Shown here in pieces: positions 41,659 through 52,054 of a stretch of 64,000 nucleotides of DNA. Numbering within the stretch: position 1 is the stretch's first letter; each line of letters opens with the position of its first letter. This DNA comes from Aquitalea aquatica (GTDB lineage: Bacteria; Pseudomonadota; Gammaproteobacteria; Burkholderiales; Chromobacteriaceae): contig NZ_JACERN010000001.1 of NCBI RefSeq assembly GCF_013911085.1, forward strand, positions 114,541 through 178,540. Reading direction: 5' to 3'. Position numbers and translations under genes: made by a program. The notes below the pieces were generated by a model, which was not told the origin of the DNA, did not search any database, and saw only the letters and a program-made list of their open reading frames with translations.

Positions 41659-42789
41659 GTGTCAACCGTACCAGCGATCCTCGTCTTGGCTGACGGTACC
41701 CTCTTCAAGGGCAGTGCCATCGGAGCCACCGGCCATACGGTCGGCGAAGTGGTATTCAATACCGCCATGACCGGGTATCAGGAAATCCTCACCGATCCCT
41801 CCTACACCAAACAAATCGTCACCCTGACTTATCCCCATATCGGTAATGTCGGCGCGAATTCGGAAGATACCGAATCACGCGCCGTTTTTGCATCAGGTCT
41901 GATCATTCGCGATCTGCCGTTGTTGCACAGCAACTTCCGTGCGGAAGATTCGCTGTCCGACTACCTGGCCAAGAACAATGTCGTGGCCATTGCCGATATC
42001 GACACCCGTCGTCTCACCCGCATTCTGCGCGAAAAAGGCGCTCAGGCCGGCTGCATCATGGCCGGTGCCGATCTGGACGAAGCCCGCGCACTGGAACTGG
42101 CACGCGGTTTCGGTTCCATGGCCGGTCAGGATCTGGCCAAGGTGGTCAGCTGCACCGAGTCCTACCAGTGGAAGCTGGGTGAATGGAAGCTGGGCAGCGG
42201 CTACAGCGAACAGGCCGAAACCCCGTTCCACGTGGTGGCTTACGACTTCGGTGTGAAGCACAACATCCTGCGCATGCTGGCCGAGCGTGGCTGCAAGCTG
42301 ACCGTGGTTCCGGCGCAAACGCCGGCCAAGGACGTGCTGGCGCTGCAGCCGGATGGCGTGTTCCTGTCCAACGGCCCTGGCGATCCGGAGCCGTGTGACT
42401 ATGCCATCACCGCTATCCGCGAAATCCTTGATACCCGCCTGCCGGTATTCGGCATCTGCCTGGGTCACCAGCTGCTGGGCCTGGCCACCGGTGCCAAGAC
42501 CAGCAAGATGAAGTTCGGCCACCACGGTGCCAACCATCCGGTGCAGGATCTGGACAGCGGCCGCGTGATGATCACCAGCCAGAACCACGGCTTCCAGGTG
42601 GATGAATCCACCCTGCCGGCCAATGTGCGCGTGACCCATCGCAGCCTGTTCGACCAGACTGTACAGGGCATTGCGCTGACCGATCGTCCGGCCTTCTCCT
42701 TCCAGGGTCACCCGGAAGCAAGCCCGGGTCCGGAAGATGTGGCCTATCTGTTTGACCGCTTCATCACGGCGATGAGCCAGGCGAAGTAA
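41659..42789 (+). CDS. carA: Carbamoyl-phosphate synthase small subunit
   Basis: Glutamine amidotransferase subunit that feeds ammonia to CarB for arginine and pyrimidine synthesis. 376 residues, GTG start after an AGGAGC ribosome-binding site. The class I triad nucleophile is Cys267 in [13 protein letters not shown]. The partner His-x-Glu is in [13 protein letters not shown]. The N-terminal CPSase_sm_chain domain begins [14 protein letters not shown]. It is separated from carB by an inserted leuE gene. Confidence 0.96.
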   Translation: MSTVPAILVLADGTLFKGSAIGATGHTVGEVVFNTAMTGYQEILTDPSYTKQIVTLTYPHIGNVGANSEDTESRAVFASGLIIRDLPLLHSNFRAEDSLSDYLAKNNVVAIADIDTRRLTRILREKGAQAGCIMAGADLDEARALELARGFGSMAGQDLAKVVSCTESYQWKLGEWKLGSGYSEQAETPFHVVAYDFGVKHNILRMLAERGCKLTVVPAQTPAKDVLALQPDGVFLSNGPGDPEPCDYAITAIREILDTRLPVFGICLGHQLLGLATGAKTSKMKFGHHGANHPVQDLDSGRVMITSQNHGFQVDESTLPANVRVTHRSLFDQTVQGIALTDRPAFSFQGHPEASPGPEDVAYLFDRFITAMSQAK

Positions 42790-42811
42790 ACGGAGCATAC
42801 GGAGAACAAGC

Positions 42812-43468
42812 ATGCTGGGCATTACCGATATCACCACCTACCTGATTGGCACCATCATCATCGTGCTGCTGCCAGGCCCCAACTCCATGTATGTGCTGTC
42901 GGTGGCGGCACAGCGCGGCATCCGTCGCGGCTTCGTGGGTGCCTGCGGGGTATTTACCGGTGATGCCATCTTGATGACGCTGGCCGCCACAGGGGCGGCA
43001 GGGGTGCTCAAGGCCAATCCGGCCCTGTTTGCCGTGGTCAAGTATGCCGGTGGTGCTTACCTGACCTGGCTGGGCCTGCAGATGCTGCGTGGCGCCTGGC
43101 GTGCCTGGCGCAGCACTTCCCGTACGGAAGACGCTGCGCCGCAAGCACAGCGCGAAGTGGACGCCAGCCGTCCTTTCGTCAAGGCGCTGGTCATCAGCCT
43201 GATGAACCCCAAGGCCATCTTGTTCTTCGTGTCTTTCTTCGTGCAATTCGTCGACCCGGCCTATCCGCACCCGGTGCTGACCTTTCTTGCGCTGGGCATG
43301 CTGCTGCAGTTCTGCAGCGCCCTGTATCTGGCCACCATCATCGTGTCCGGAGCAAGACTGGCCGAAGCCTTCCGCCGCCGCCGCAAACTGTCCTCTGCCA
43401 TGTCTGGCGGAGTGGGCGCGCTGTTTCTGGGCTTCGGGGCCAAACTGGCGGCAGCCAGCCTGAACTGA
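42812..43468 (+). CDS. leuE: LysE/LeuE family amino-acid exporter
   Basis: Inner-membrane efflux protein of 218 residues with six predicted helices. The entry motif LLPGPNSMYVLSVAAQRGIRRGF and the later LISLMNPKAILFFVSFFVQFVDP closely match E. coli LeuE, which exports leucine and related amino acids. It lies 22 bp after carA and 26 bp before carB, so it is very likely co-transcribed with them. The substrate here is unproven. Confidence 0.85.
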   Translation: MLGITDITTYLIGTIIIVLLPGPNSMYVLSVAAQRGIRRGFVGACGVFTGDAILMTLAATGAAGVLKANPALFAVVKYAGGAYLTWLGLQMLRGAWRAWRSTSRTEDAAPQAQREVDASRPFVKALVISLMNPKAILFFVSFFVQFVDPAYPHPVLTFLALGMLLQFCSALYLATIIVSGARLAEAFRRRRKLSSAMSGGVGALFLGFGAKLAAASLN

Positions 43469-43494
43469 ACAATTGAAATTGACTGAGCGATAAC

Positions 43495-46400
43495 ATGCCG
43501 AAACGTACCGACCTCAAGAGTATTCTCATCATCGGCGCTGGCCCCATTGTGATTGGCCAGGCCTGCGAGTTTGACTACTCCGGCGCCCAGGCCTGCAAGG
43601 CCCTGCGTGAAGAAGGTTACAAAGTCATTCTGGTGAACTCCAATCCGGCCACCATCATGACCGACCCGAACATGGCCGATGTCACCTACATCGAACCCAT
43701 TACCTGGCCTGTTCTGGAAAAAATCATTGCCAAGGAACGTCCGGACGCCATCCTGCCGACCATGGGCGGTCAGACCGCACTGAACTGTGCGCTGGACCTG
43801 GCCAAGCACGGCGTGCTGGAAAAGTACAATGTCGAGCTGATCGGTGCCACCGAAGACGCCATCGACAAGGCAGAAGACCGTGGCCGCTTCAAGGAAGCCA
43901 TGGCCAAGATCGGCCTGTCCTGCCCGCTGTCCTTTGTCTGCCACAGCATGGAAGAATCGCTGGAAGCGCAATCCAAGGTGGGTTACCCCACGCTGATCCG
44001 TCCGTCCTTCACCATGGGCGGCTCCGGTGGTGGTATCGCCTACAACAAGGAAGAATTCCTGGCGATCTGCGAGCGCGGTTTTGAAGCGTCTCCCACCCAT
44101 GAACTGCTGATCGAGCAGTCCGTACTCGGCTGGAAAGAGTACGAAATGGAAGTGGTGCGCGACAAGAAAGACAACTGCATCATCATCTGCTCCATCGAGA
44201 ACTTCGACCCGATGGGCGTGCACACCGGTGACTCCATCACCGTGGCCCCGGCACAAACCCTCACCGACAAGGAATACCAGATCATGCGTAATGCATCGAT
44301 TGCGGTACTCCGTGAAATCGGCGTGGATACCGGTGGCTCCAACGTGCAGTTCGCCACCAACCCGGTGAACGGCGAAATGATCGTGATCGAGATGAACCCG
44401 CGTGTATCGCGTTCCTCGGCACTGGCTTCCAAGGCCACCGGTTTCCCGATTGCCAAGGTCGCTGCCAAGCTGGCCGTGGGTTACACCCTGGACGAACTGA
44501 AGAACGACATTACCGGCGGCGCGACCCCGGCCTCGTTCGAACCGTCCATCGACTACGTGGTCACCAAGATTCCGCGTTTCGCCTTCGAAAAATTCCCGCA
44601 GGCGGATAACCGCCTGACCACCCAGATGAAATCGGTGGGCGAAGTGATGGCCATGGGCCGCACCCTGCAGGAATCCATGCACAAGGCGCTGCGTGGCCTG
44701 GAAACCGGCCTGTCCGGCTTCAACTCGGTAACCAGCAACGAAGAAACCATCCGTCACGAAGTCAGCACCCCGGGACCGGAACGCATCCTGTACGTGGCCG
44801 ATGCCTTCCGCGTGGGCATGAGCCGTGACGACGTGTTTGCCCTGAGCAAGATCGACCCGTGGTTCCTGGCGCAGATCGAAGACATCGTGGGCGAAGAAAA
44901 AGCCCTGGCCGGCCGCAAGGTGGAAGAGCTGGGCTTTGACGAGCTGCGTCGCCTGAAGCGCAAGGGCTTCTCCGACCGTCGTCTGGGCGAGCTGCTGAAT
45001 ACCGACCAGGCTGCAGTGCGCGCCAAGCGCTGGGCACTGGGCCTGCATCCGGTCTACAAGCGTGTGGATACCTGCGCGGCCGAGTTTGCCACCTCCACCG
45101 CCTATATGTACTCCAGCTACGAAGAAGAGTGCGAAGCCAACCCGTCCGACCGCAAGAAGGTCATGGTACTGGGTGGCGGCCCCAACCGTATCGGTCAGGG
45201 TATCGAATTCGACTACTGCTGCGTGCATGCCGCACTGGCGCTGCGTGAATCCGGTTTCGAGACCATCATGGTCAATTGCAACCCGGAAACCGTATCCACC
45301 GACTACGACACTTCCGACCGTCTGTACTTCGAGCCGCTGACGCTGGAAGACGTGCTGGAAATCTGCCGCATCGAAAAACCGTTCGGCGTGATCGTACAGT
45401 ACGGCGGCCAGACCCCGCTGAAGCTGGCGCGTGCGCTAGAAGCCAATGGTGTGCCCATCATCGGCACCAGCCCGGACATGATCGACGCTGCCGAAGACCG
45501 TGAGCGCTTCCAGAAGCTGCTGCACGATCTGGGCCTGAAGCAGCCGCCGAACCGCACCGCCCGCACCCCGGCCGATGCCATGAAGCTGGCTGAAGAAATC
45601 GGCTATCCGCTGGTGGTGCGCCCGTCTTACGTACTGGGCGGCCGTGCGATGGAAATCGTGCACGAGCCGGCCGACCTCGAGCGCTACATGCGCGAAGCGG
45701 TGAAGGTGTCCAACGACAGCCCAGTACTGCTGGATCACTTCCTCAACGACGCCATCGAAGTCGATGTGGATTGCATCTCCGACGGCAAGGATGTCGTCAT
45801 CGGCGGCATCATGCAGCATATCGAACAGGCTGGTGTGCACTCTGGTGACTCCGCCTGCTCGCTGCCGCCGTACAGCCTGTTCCCGGCCGTGCAGGACGAA
45901 ATCCGTCGCCAGACCGAAGCCATGGCGCGCGCGCTGAATGTGGTCGGCCTGATGAACGTACAGTTCGCCATCCAGGGTGACACCATCTACGTGCTGGAAG
46001 TGAACCCGCGTGCCTCGCGTACCGTGCCGTTTGTTTCCAAGGTCACCGGCGCATCGCTGGCCAAGATCGCCGCTCGTGCCATGGCCGGCATCAGCCTGAT
46101 CGAGCAAGGCTTCACCAAAGAAGTGATCCCGCCGTACTACGCGGTGAAGGAAGCGGTATTCCCCTTCATCAAGTTCCCTGGCGTCGACACCATCCTGGGG
46201 CCGGAAATGAAGTCCACCGGCGAAGTGATGGGCGTAGGCAAGAGCTTTGCCGAAGCCTTCGTCAAGAGCCAGCTGGCTGCCGGCGACAAGCTGCCGCGCA
46301 CTGGCAAGGTATTCCTGTCGGTACGCCAGTCCGACAAGAATGGCGCGGTTGATGTAGCACGTGAACTGCAACGTCTGGGCTTTGGTGTATGTGCCACCCG

Positions 46401-46704
46401 TGGCACGGCCAAGACCCTGGCCGAAGCCGGCATCATGGTGCAGGTGGTCAACAAGGTGAACGAAGGCCGTCCGCATATCGTCGACATGATCAAGAACGGC
46501 GAAATCGACGTGCTGGTCAATACCGTGGATGAAAAGCGCCAGGCCATTCAGGACAGCCACTCCATCCGTCGTAGTGCGCTGCAGGCCCGTATTCCGCAAT
46601 ACACTACCCTGGCTGGTGCCAAGGCCGTGTGTGTGGGTATGGCGCATGTGGAAGAGTTTGATGTTTACAGCGTTCAGGAACTGCACGCCTCCATCAAGCA
46701 CTAA
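43495..46704 (+). CDS. carB: Carbamoyl-phosphate synthase large subunit
   Basis: Makes carbamoyl phosphate from bicarbonate, ammonia and two ATP. 1069 residues with the usual internal duplication. The first ATP-grasp half begins [20 protein letters not shown]. The second begins [23 protein letters not shown]. The C-terminal MGS-like domain (about 935-1069) binds the allosteric effectors. Motifs [10 protein letters not shown] and ATP-grasp loops are intact in both halves. It follows leuE in the carA operon. Confidence 0.97.
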   Translation: MPKRTDLKSILIIGAGPIVIGQACEFDYSGAQACKALREEGYKVILVNSNPATIMTDPNMADVTYIEPITWPVLEKIIAKERPDAILPTMGGQTALNCALDLAKHGVLEKYNVELIGATEDAIDKAEDRGRFKEAMAKIGLSCPLSFVCHSMEESLEAQSKVGYPTLIRPSFTMGGSGGGIAYNKEEFLAICERGFEASPTHELLIEQSVLGWKEYEMEVVRDKKDNCIIICSIENFDPMGVHTGDSITVAPAQTLTDKEYQIMRNASIAVLREIGVDTGGSNVQFATNPVNGEMIVIEMNPRVSRSSALASKATGFPIAKVAAKLAVGYTLDELKNDITGGATPASFEPSIDYVVTKIPRFAFEKFPQADNRLTTQMKSVGEVMAMGRTLQESMHKALRGLETGLSGFNSVTSNEETIRHEVSTPGPERILYVADAFRVGMSRDDVFALSKIDPWFLAQIEDIVGEEKALAGRKVEELGFDELRRLKRKGFSDRRLGELLNTDQAAVRAKRWALGLHPVYKRVDTCAAEFATSTAYMYSSYEEECEANPSDRKKVMVLGGGPNRIGQGIEFDYCCVHAALALRESGFETIMVNCNPETVSTDYDTSDRLYFEPLTLEDVLEICRIEKPFGVIVQYGGQTPLKLARALEANGVPIIGTSPDMIDAAEDRERFQKLLHDLGLKQPPNRTARTPADAMKLAEEIGYPLVVRPSYVLGGRAMEIVHEPADLERYMREAVKVSNDSPVLLDHFLNDAIEVDVDCISDGKDVVIGGIMQHIEQAGVHSGDSACSLPPYSLFPAVQDEIRRQTEAMARALNVVGLMNVQFAIQGDTIYVLEVNPRASRTVPFVSKVTGASLAKIAARAMAGISLIEQGFTKEVIPPYYAVKEAVFPFIKFPGVDTILGPEMKSTGEVMGVGKSFAEAFVKSQLAAGDKLPRTGKVFLSVRQSDKNGAVDVARELQRLGFGVCATRGTAKTLAEAGIMVQVVNKVNEGRPHIVDMIKNGEIDVLVNTVDEKRQAIQDSHSIRRSALQARIPQYTTLAGAKAVCVGMAHVEEFDVYSVQELHASIKH

Positions 46705-46750
46705 TCCTGTTGCCAGCTGGAAGCTAAGGGACAAGTTCTGCGTTGAAGCT

Positions 46751-46779
46751 TTGAACCGCAAGCGATTTGCCGTTACAAT
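46751..46779 (+). promoter_or_regulatory. Sigma-70 promoter of greA
   Basis: TTGAAC, a 17-bp spacer, then TACAAT. The predicted start is near 46786, leaving a leader of about 87 nt before greA with a terminator-like hairpin in it. Confidence 0.7.
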
Positions 46780-46803
46780 CTAGCTATTGAACCCGCAACA
46801 CCC

Positions 46804-46836
46804 AAGCCGCCGTCTCGTACGGCGGCTTGTGTTTTT
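46804..46836 (+). terminator. Terminator-like hairpin between carB and greA, inside the predicted greA leader
   Basis: Stem AAGCCGCCGT / ACGGCGGCTT with loop CTCGT, then GTGTTTTTG. It can end the carB transcript. Because it lies downstream of the predicted greA promoter, it may also stop part of the greA transcripts and release a short leader RNA. Confidence 0.75.
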
Positions 46837-46872
46837 GATGACGGCGGGGTACCGCCTCAGGAGAACACCCGA

Positions 46873-47349
46873 ATGAACAAAGTCCCGTTGACTCTGCGTG
46901 GCGCCGAGCTTCTCAAGGAAGAACTGCAACGCCTGAAGAGCGTGGAACGTCCGGCGGTTATTGAAGCGATTGCCGAGGCGCGCTCGCATGGCGACCTGTC
47001 GGAAAACGCCGAATACGACGCCGCCAAGGAACGCCAAGGCTTCGTCGAAGGCCGTATTGCCGATCTCGAAGGCAAGATTTCCAATGCAATCATCATCAAT
47101 CCGGCCGAGCTGGATGCGGATGGTCGCGTGGTGTTTGGTGCCACTGTCGAACTGATGGATCTGGAAACCGAAGACAAGGTTACTTACCAGATCGTGGGCG
47201 ACGATGAAGCCGACATCAAGGTCTGCAAGGTATCGGTCAATTCGCCGATTGCCCGTGCGCTGATCGGCAAGGAAGCCGGCGATGTTGCTGAAGTGGTGGC
47301 ACCGGGTGGCATCCGCGAATACGAAGTGCTAGACGTCAAGTACATCTAA
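46873..47349 (+). CDS. greA: Transcription elongation factor GreA
   Basis: Rescues backtracked RNA polymerase by stimulating transcript cleavage. 158 residues, normal size. The N-terminal antiparallel coiled coil carries the acidic tip ([22 protein letters not shown], with conserved Asp/Glu). The C-terminal FKBP-like domain ends [23 protein letters not shown]. The start has a TCAGGAGAA ribosome-binding site. Confidence 0.96.
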   Translation: MNKVPLTLRGAELLKEELQRLKSVERPAVIEAIAEARSHGDLSENAEYDAAKERQGFVEGRIADLEGKISNAIIINPAELDADGRVVFGATVELMDLETEDKVTYQIVGDDEADIKVCKVSVNSPIARALIGKEAGDVAEVVAPGGIREYEVLDVKYI

Positions 47350-47361
47350 AACTGTCAGATC

Positions 47362-47386
47362 AAACGCGCGGCTATCGCGCGTTTTT
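47362..47386 (+). terminator. Rho-independent terminator of greA
   Basis: Stem AAACGCGCG / CGCGCGTTT, loop GCTAT, T5 run, 12 bp after the greA stop. Confidence 0.9.
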
Positions 47387-47409
47387 GCTGTGTTTCAGGG
47401 AGAGCGCGC

Positions 47410-47838
47410 ATGGATGGATTGCGAGCGATTACCAGAACCTTCTGGATAGGCGGGCTGTGGGTTATAGGCCTGATTGTCACGCCGGTATTGTTCAAGATGC
47501 TGGATACGGTGACCGCAGGCATGGTGGCTGGCAAGCTGTTTGCCGGTATTGCCTGGGTTGGTCTGGTGTGCGGAGTATTTCTGCTGGTGGACAATGTCTG
47601 GCGCAATGGCGTGCGCGGCATGAAAGAAAGCAGCTTCTGGCTGATTGTCGGCATGCTGCTGTGTACTGTCATCAACCACTTTGCCGTCACTCCCATCATC
47701 GCCGAGCTGAAGTTGCAGATGAACCATGCGGCGGAAGGGCTGTTTGGCGGTGGCTTTGCCACCTGGCACGCCATTTCCAGCCTGATCTATCTGGTGCAAA
47801 GCCTGATGGGCCTAGCCTATATCCTGCGTCGTGACTAA
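47410..47838 (+). CDS. DUF4149 domain membrane protein
   Basis: 142-residue membrane protein with four predicted helices (about 8-30, 45-65, 77-97, 118-138). The motif RTFWIGGLWVIGLIVTPVLF and a C-terminal ATWHAISSLIYLVQSLMGL fit the DUF4149 (TMEM205-like) family. No function is known. In many betaproteobacteria this gene lies between greA and yhbY, as here. It has a CAGGGAGAGC ribosome-binding site. Confidence 0.8.
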   Translation: MDGLRAITRTFWIGGLWVIGLIVTPVLFKMLDTVTAGMVAGKLFAGIAWVGLVCGVFLLVDNVWRNGVRGMKESSFWLIVGMLLCTVINHFAVTPIIAELKLQMNHAAEGLFGGGFATWHAISSLIYLVQSLMGLAYILRRD

Positions 47839-47872
47839 GCGTATCTGACCACAAGCATGGCCGGGACAAAAT

Positions 47873-47898
47873 AAAAGCGGTGGAGTCCCACCGCTTTT
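47873..47898. terminator. Bidirectional terminator between the DUF4149 gene and yhbY
   Basis: Stem AAAAGCGGTGG / CCACCGCTTTT with loop AGTC, in the 82-bp gap between convergent genes. Confidence 0.88.
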
Positions 47899-47920
47899 GC
47901 TATACCGGCCAAGAGCTGAC

Positions 47921-48253
47921 TCAGGATTGCGACGCCAGCTTCAGTGCCTTTTTGTTTTTCGGCAGCACGATGCGCTGCTTGTCGCTGGGACGCCACAGCA
48001 CCAGCAGTTTGCCGATATGCTGTACCGGCGCAGCGCCGAGTTCATCGCAAATCTGCTCGTACAGAGCGATGCGGGCAGCGCGGTCATCACCCTGAACGCG
48101 GATCTTGATCAGCTCGTGGGCATCCAGGCTGATGGCGATTTCGCGCAGTACGGAGTCGCTCAGACCATTATTGCCGATCATCACGACCGGGTTGAGTGTC
48201 TGGGCCAGACCCTTGAGGTGTTGGCGCTGGAAAGGTTGCAGTTCGATTTTCAT
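47921..48253 (-). CDS. yhbY: CRM-domain ribosome assembly RNA-binding protein YhbY
   Basis: Small 110-residue protein with a CRS1-YhbY (CRM) domain. It associates with pre-50S ribosomal particles. Visible family blocks are QRQHLKGLAQTLNPVVMIGNNGLSDSVLREI, and HELIKIRVQGDD. It is divergent from rlmE, a conserved arrangement across proteobacteria. Confidence 0.92.
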   Translation of the reverse strand: MKIELQPFQRQHLKGLAQTLNPVVMIGNNGLSDSVLREIAISLDAHELIKIRVQGDDRAARIALYEQICDELGAAPVQHIGKLLVLWRPSDKQRIVLPKNKKALKLASQS

Positions 48254-48291
48254 TGGACAGGCTTGGTTTCAAAGCAAAACCGGATTCTACT

Positions 48292-48317
48292 AGAGTTTGG
48301 CCCGTTGCCCAAACTCT
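48292..48317. repeat. Inverted repeat between yhbY and rlmE
   Basis: AGAGTTTGG / CCAAACTCT with an 8-nt spacer, in the divergent promoter region. No U run on either side, so not a terminator. It may be an operator or a leader structure of rlmE. Confidence 0.5.
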
Positions 48318-48389
48318 GGCCACAAACAGACTGAAAAACAACAGGATAGCCCACCGGCTATGCTGGACAAGATTGGCAGAAAGCTACCC

Positions 48390-49007
48390 ATGGCAAGAAG
48401 TACCAGCAGCAATACCTGGCTGCGTGAGCATGTTAACGACCAGTATGTACAGATGGCCAAGAAAGACGGCTACCGGGCAAGAGCAGCGTACAAGCTGCTG
48501 GAAATCAACGAAAAAGACAAACTGATACGCCCAGGTACCGTGCTGGCCGACCTGGGGAGCGCGCCAGGCAGCTGGTCGCAAGTGGCTGCCCGTATCGTCG
48601 GCGAGCAGGGCAAGGTGTTTGCATTGGATATCTTGCCGATGAATCCGATTGCCGATGTGGAATTCATCCAGGGCGATTTTCGTGAAGAAGAAATTCTGCA
48701 GCAGTTTGTCGACCTGCTGGATGGTCGTGCGCTGGACCTTGTAATTTCCGATATGGCACCCAATATCTCAGGAATGAGCGCGATGGATCAGGCCAGAAGT
48801 TTTCTCCTGTGTGAGCTGGCACTGGAATTTGCGCGCGATCACCTGAAACCCGGCGGCAGTTTTCTCGTCAAAGTGTTCCAGGGCAGTGATTTCCAGTCCT
48901 ACCTCCAGGCCATGCGCGAGCTGTTCGAAGAGGTGGTCACCCGCAAACCCAAAGCCTCGCGCGATCGTTCCAGCGAAATTTACTTGCTGGGCAAGGGCCG
49001 ACGCTGA
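48390..49007 (+). CDS. rlmE: 23S rRNA (uridine-2'-O-)-methyltransferase RlmE
   Basis: SAM-dependent methyltransferase that modifies U2552 in the A loop of 23S rRNA (FtsJ/RrmJ). 205 residues from ATG 48390. The N-terminus [36 protein letters not shown] matches the family in pieces. The SAM motif is [15 protein letters not shown]. The catalytic K-D-K-E residues are present (Lys in RARAAYKL, Asp in VISDMAPN, Lys in [10 protein letters not shown], Glu in [10 protein letters not shown]). An upstream open frame from 48297 is not conserved. It lies in the rlmE-ftsH-folP string. Confidence 0.94.
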   Translation: MARSTSSNTWLREHVNDQYVQMAKKDGYRARAAYKLLEINEKDKLIRPGTVLADLGSAPGSWSQVAARIVGEQGKVFALDILPMNPIADVEFIQGDFREEEILQQFVDLLDGRALDLVISDMAPNISGMSAMDQARSFLLCELALEFARDHLKPGGSFLVKVFQGSDFQSYLQAMRELFEEVVTRKPKASRDRSSEIYLLGKGRR

Positions 49008-49087
49008 CATACAACCCCCCGGGGTTTACAATCCATACCAATGAAATACGCAACCGCAAAGTCAGGGCACAGAGGAGTCCGCTACTC

Positions 49088-50998
49088 GTGAACAATATCG
49101 GCAAAAATATAGCCATCTGGGTCATCATCGGTTTGGTACTGATGACAGTATTCAATCAGTTCAACAAACGCCAGGACGCCCAGAACCAGATCGAGTACTC
49201 GCAATTCATCAGCGATGTCGAATCCGGCAAGGTGCAATCCCTGAGCATTGAGGGCCATCCCCTGCGTGGCCAGTGGCTGAAGGGCAAGCGGACTGACGGT
49301 TCGGCATTTGCCACCTACGCTCCGTACGACCCGCAACTGGTCGAGGACCTGATCAAGAACAATGTACGCTTCTCCGCCAAGCCGGAAGAAGAACCGTCCA
49401 TGCTGATGAGCATCTTCATCAGCTGGTTCCCGATGCTGTTGCTGATTGGCGTGTGGGTTTTCTTCATGCGCCAGATGCAGGGCGGCGGTAAGGGCGGTGC
49501 TTTCTCCTTCGGCAAGAGCAAGGCGCGCATGCTGGATCAGGACACCAATACCGTGACCTTTGCGGATGTGGCTGGCTGCGATGAAGCCAAGGAAGAAGTA
49601 AAGGAAATCGTCGATTACCTGCGTGATCCGTCCCGCTATCAGAGCCTGGGTGGCCGCATTCCGCGCGGCATCCTGCTGTGTGGCTCGCCGGGTACCGGTA
49701 AAACGCTGTTGGCCAAGGCGATTGCCGGCGAAGCCAAGGTGCCGTTCTTCAGCATCTCTGGTTCGGACTTTGTGGAAATGTTTGTCGGCGTGGGTGCAGC
49801 CCGTGTCCGCGACATGTTCGAGCAGGCGAAAAAGAACTCGCCGTGCATCATCTTCATTGATGAAATCGATGCTGTTGGCCGCCAGCGTGGTGCTGGTCTG
49901 GGCGGTGGCAATGACGAACGCGAACAGACGCTGAACCAGCTGCTGGTCGAGATGGATGGTTTCGAAACCAACACCACCGTCATCGTGATCGCTGCGACCA
50001 ACCGTCCTGACGTACTCGACCCAGCCCTGCAGCGTCCGGGCCGTTTCGACCGCCAGGTGGTGGTGCCGCTGCCGGATATCCGTGGTCGCGAACAGATCCT
50101 GTCCGTGCACATGCGCAAGGTGCCGATTGCTGCCGATGTGGAACCTTCAGTCATCGCACGTGGCACGCCGGGTTTCTCCGGTGCTGATCTGGCCAACCTG
50201 GTAAACGAGGCTGCGCTGTTTGCTGCCCGTCGAGCCAAGCGCCTGGTGGACATGGTGGATTTCGAGTCGGCCAAGGACAAGATCATGATGGGTGCCGAGC
50301 GCCGCAGCATGGTGATGTCGGAGGAAGAAAAGCGCAATACGGCTTATCACGAATCCGGTCATGCCGTTGTCGCCAAGCTGTTGCCCAAGTCTGATCCGGT
50401 ACACAAGGTCACCATCATTCCGCGCGGCCGTGCGCTGGGTGTGACCATGCAGTTGCCGGAGCAGGACCGCTTTGCCTATGATCGCGGCTACCTGATGGAC
50501 CGATTGGCCATTCTGTTCGGCGGTCGTATTGCCGAAGAGCTGTTCATGAATCAGATGACCACCGGTGCTTCCAACGACTTCGAACGTGCCACGCAAATGG
50601 CGCGCGACATGGTGACCCGCTACGGCATGTCCGACAAGCTCGGTCCGATGGTGTATGGCGACAACGAAGGAGAAGTGTTCCTTGGTCGTTCCATCACCAC
50701 GCACAAGAACCTGTCCGAAGCCACCATGCAGCAAGTGGATATGGAAATCCGCCGCATTATCGACGAGCAGTACGGGCTGGCCCGCCGTCTGCTGGAAGAC
50801 AATCGCGACAAGGTGGAAGCCATGACCGCCGCCTTGCTGGAGTGGGAAACCATCGATGCCGAGCAGATCAACGACATCATGGATGGCAAGCCGCCGCGTC
50901 CGCCCAAACCGGGCAGCGGTTTCCCGGCCAAGCCGGAAGACAAGCCGGCTGAAGCCAGCCCGGCAGCAGCGACATCGACGCCGGCTCAGGAACTCTGA
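49088..50998 (+). CDS. ftsH: ATP-dependent zinc metalloprotease FtsH
   Basis: Membrane-anchored AAA+ protease that degrades misfolded membrane proteins, LpxC and other regulators. 636 residues, GTG start. Two transmembrane helices flank a periplasmic domain (about 4-22 and 100-122). Walker A is GSPGTGKT at 199-206, with Ser in place of the usual first Pro. Walker B is CIIFIDEID, the pore loop is FVEMFVG, and the zinc motif is HESGH at 421-425. The Pro/Ala-rich tail (about 600-636) is species-specific. It is 80 bp after rlmE. Confidence 0.97.
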   Translation: MNNIGKNIAIWVIIGLVLMTVFNQFNKRQDAQNQIEYSQFISDVESGKVQSLSIEGHPLRGQWLKGKRTDGSAFATYAPYDPQLVEDLIKNNVRFSAKPEEEPSMLMSIFISWFPMLLLIGVWVFFMRQMQGGGKGGAFSFGKSKARMLDQDTNTVTFADVAGCDEAKEEVKEIVDYLRDPSRYQSLGGRIPRGILLCGSPGTGKTLLAKAIAGEAKVPFFSISGSDFVEMFVGVGAARVRDMFEQAKKNSPCIIFIDEIDAVGRQRGAGLGGGNDEREQTLNQLLVEMDGFETNTTVIVIAATNRPDVLDPALQRPGRFDRQVVVPLPDIRGREQILSVHMRKVPIAADVEPSVIARGTPGFSGADLANLVNEAALFAARRAKRLVDMVDFESAKDKIMMGAERRSMVMSEEEKRNTAYHESGHAVVAKLLPKSDPVHKVTIIPRGRALGVTMQLPEQDRFAYDRGYLMDRLAILFGGRIAEELFMNQMTTGASNDFERATQMARDMVTRYGMSDKLGPMVYGDNEGEVFLGRSITTHKNLSEATMQQVDMEIRRIIDEQYGLARRLLEDNRDKVEAMTAALLEWETIDAEQINDIMDGKPPRPPKPGSGFPAKPEDKPAEASPAAATSTPAQEL

Positions 50999-51067
50999 TC
51001 ACCGGTTTTTGCAGGGCGGCAGCTTAGGCTGTCGCCCTGTTTTGCATTTATCAGGCAGATATTTTCC

Positions 51068-51910
51068 ATGCAATTGCTTGAATGCGGGCGTTTTCAGCTC
51101 GATCTGACCCAGCCCATGATCATGGGCATCCTCAATGTCACGCCGGATTCGTTTTCCGATGGTGGTCGCTTCAATACCCTGGATAGTGCGCTGCAACGTG
51201 CCGAAAGCATGCTGGCAGACGGTGCGGCCATTCTGGACATCGGTGGCGAATCCACCCGTCCCGGTGCGCCGGAAGTCAGTGTGCAGCAAGAGCTGGACCG
51301 GGTCATGCCGGTACTGGAGAAGCTCAAGGAGATAGGCGCTCCCCTGTCGCTGGATACCCGCCGTACCGCCGTGATGCGCGCCGCCTTGCAACTGGGGGCG
51401 GTGGATCTGATCAATGATGTTTCCGCGCTGGAAGATGAGGGCGCAGTGGAGGCAGTCACTGCATCGAATGTAGCGCTGTGCCTGATGCACAAACAAGGCA
51501 ACCCCGACACCATGCAGCAGGCTCCACACTACGGCGATGTGGTGGATGAAGTGGGCCATTACCTGTTGCGCCGGGTTGAGCTATGCCGCGCTGCCGGCAT
51601 TGCCGATGCCCGCCTGCTGATCGATCCCGGCTTCGGCTTTGGCAAAACGCTGGAGCACAATTTGCAGCTGCTGGCGGGCCTGCGTCGCATCGAAGCCATC
51701 AGCCGTCTTCCGGTACTGGTTGGCCTGTCGCGCAAATCCATGCTGGGGGCCATTACCGGCGAGGCCGTTCCCGCCGAGCGGCTGGGAGCCAGTCTGGCGG
51801 TGGCGCTGTTGTCCTTGCAGCAGGGAGCCAGGATAGTGCGGGTACATGATGTCAAAGCCAGCCATCAGGCCTTGCAGGTTTGGCGTGCGATGCAGGCCTA
51901 TGCCGACTGA
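51068..51910 (+). CDS. folP: Dihydropteroate synthase
   Basis: Condenses 6-hydroxymethyl-dihydropterin pyrophosphate with p-aminobenzoate in folate synthesis; the target of sulfonamides. 280 residues. TIM-barrel landmarks are IMGILNVTPDSFSDGG, DIGGESTRPGA and DTRRTAVM, then LIDPGFGFGKT and GLSRKSMLG. The order ftsH-folP-glmM is a standard one in proteobacteria. The ATG lies 69 bp after ftsH. Confidence 0.96.
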   Translation: MQLLECGRFQLDLTQPMIMGILNVTPDSFSDGGRFNTLDSALQRAESMLADGAAILDIGGESTRPGAPEVSVQQELDRVMPVLEKLKEIGAPLSLDTRRTAVMRAALQLGAVDLINDVSALEDEGAVEAVTASNVALCLMHKQGNPDTMQQAPHYGDVVDEVGHYLLRRVELCRAAGIADARLLIDPGFGFGKTLEHNLQLLAGLRRIEAISRLPVLVGLSRKSMLGAITGEAVPAERLGASLAVALLSLQQGARIVRVHDVKASHQALQVWRAMQAYAD

Positions 51911-52054
51911 TGCCTGCCAGTCGTCCGGCGCTGTTCTGCCGTGCGACAGATGCCAACTAGCTTGGCGGACAGGTACAATGCATTACTCCCGCAGGGGCCA
52001 TTTTGCAGTTATGCGTTGTCAGCCAGGCGGCGGCAACGTGATTAGGATGATGAG

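Noticed and set aside
43261..45228. 655-residue open frame on the minus strand opposite carB
   Set aside because: It is a shadow of carB. High GC at third positions removes stops in this antisense frame, and its protein is rich in His/Gln/Gly with no domain pattern.
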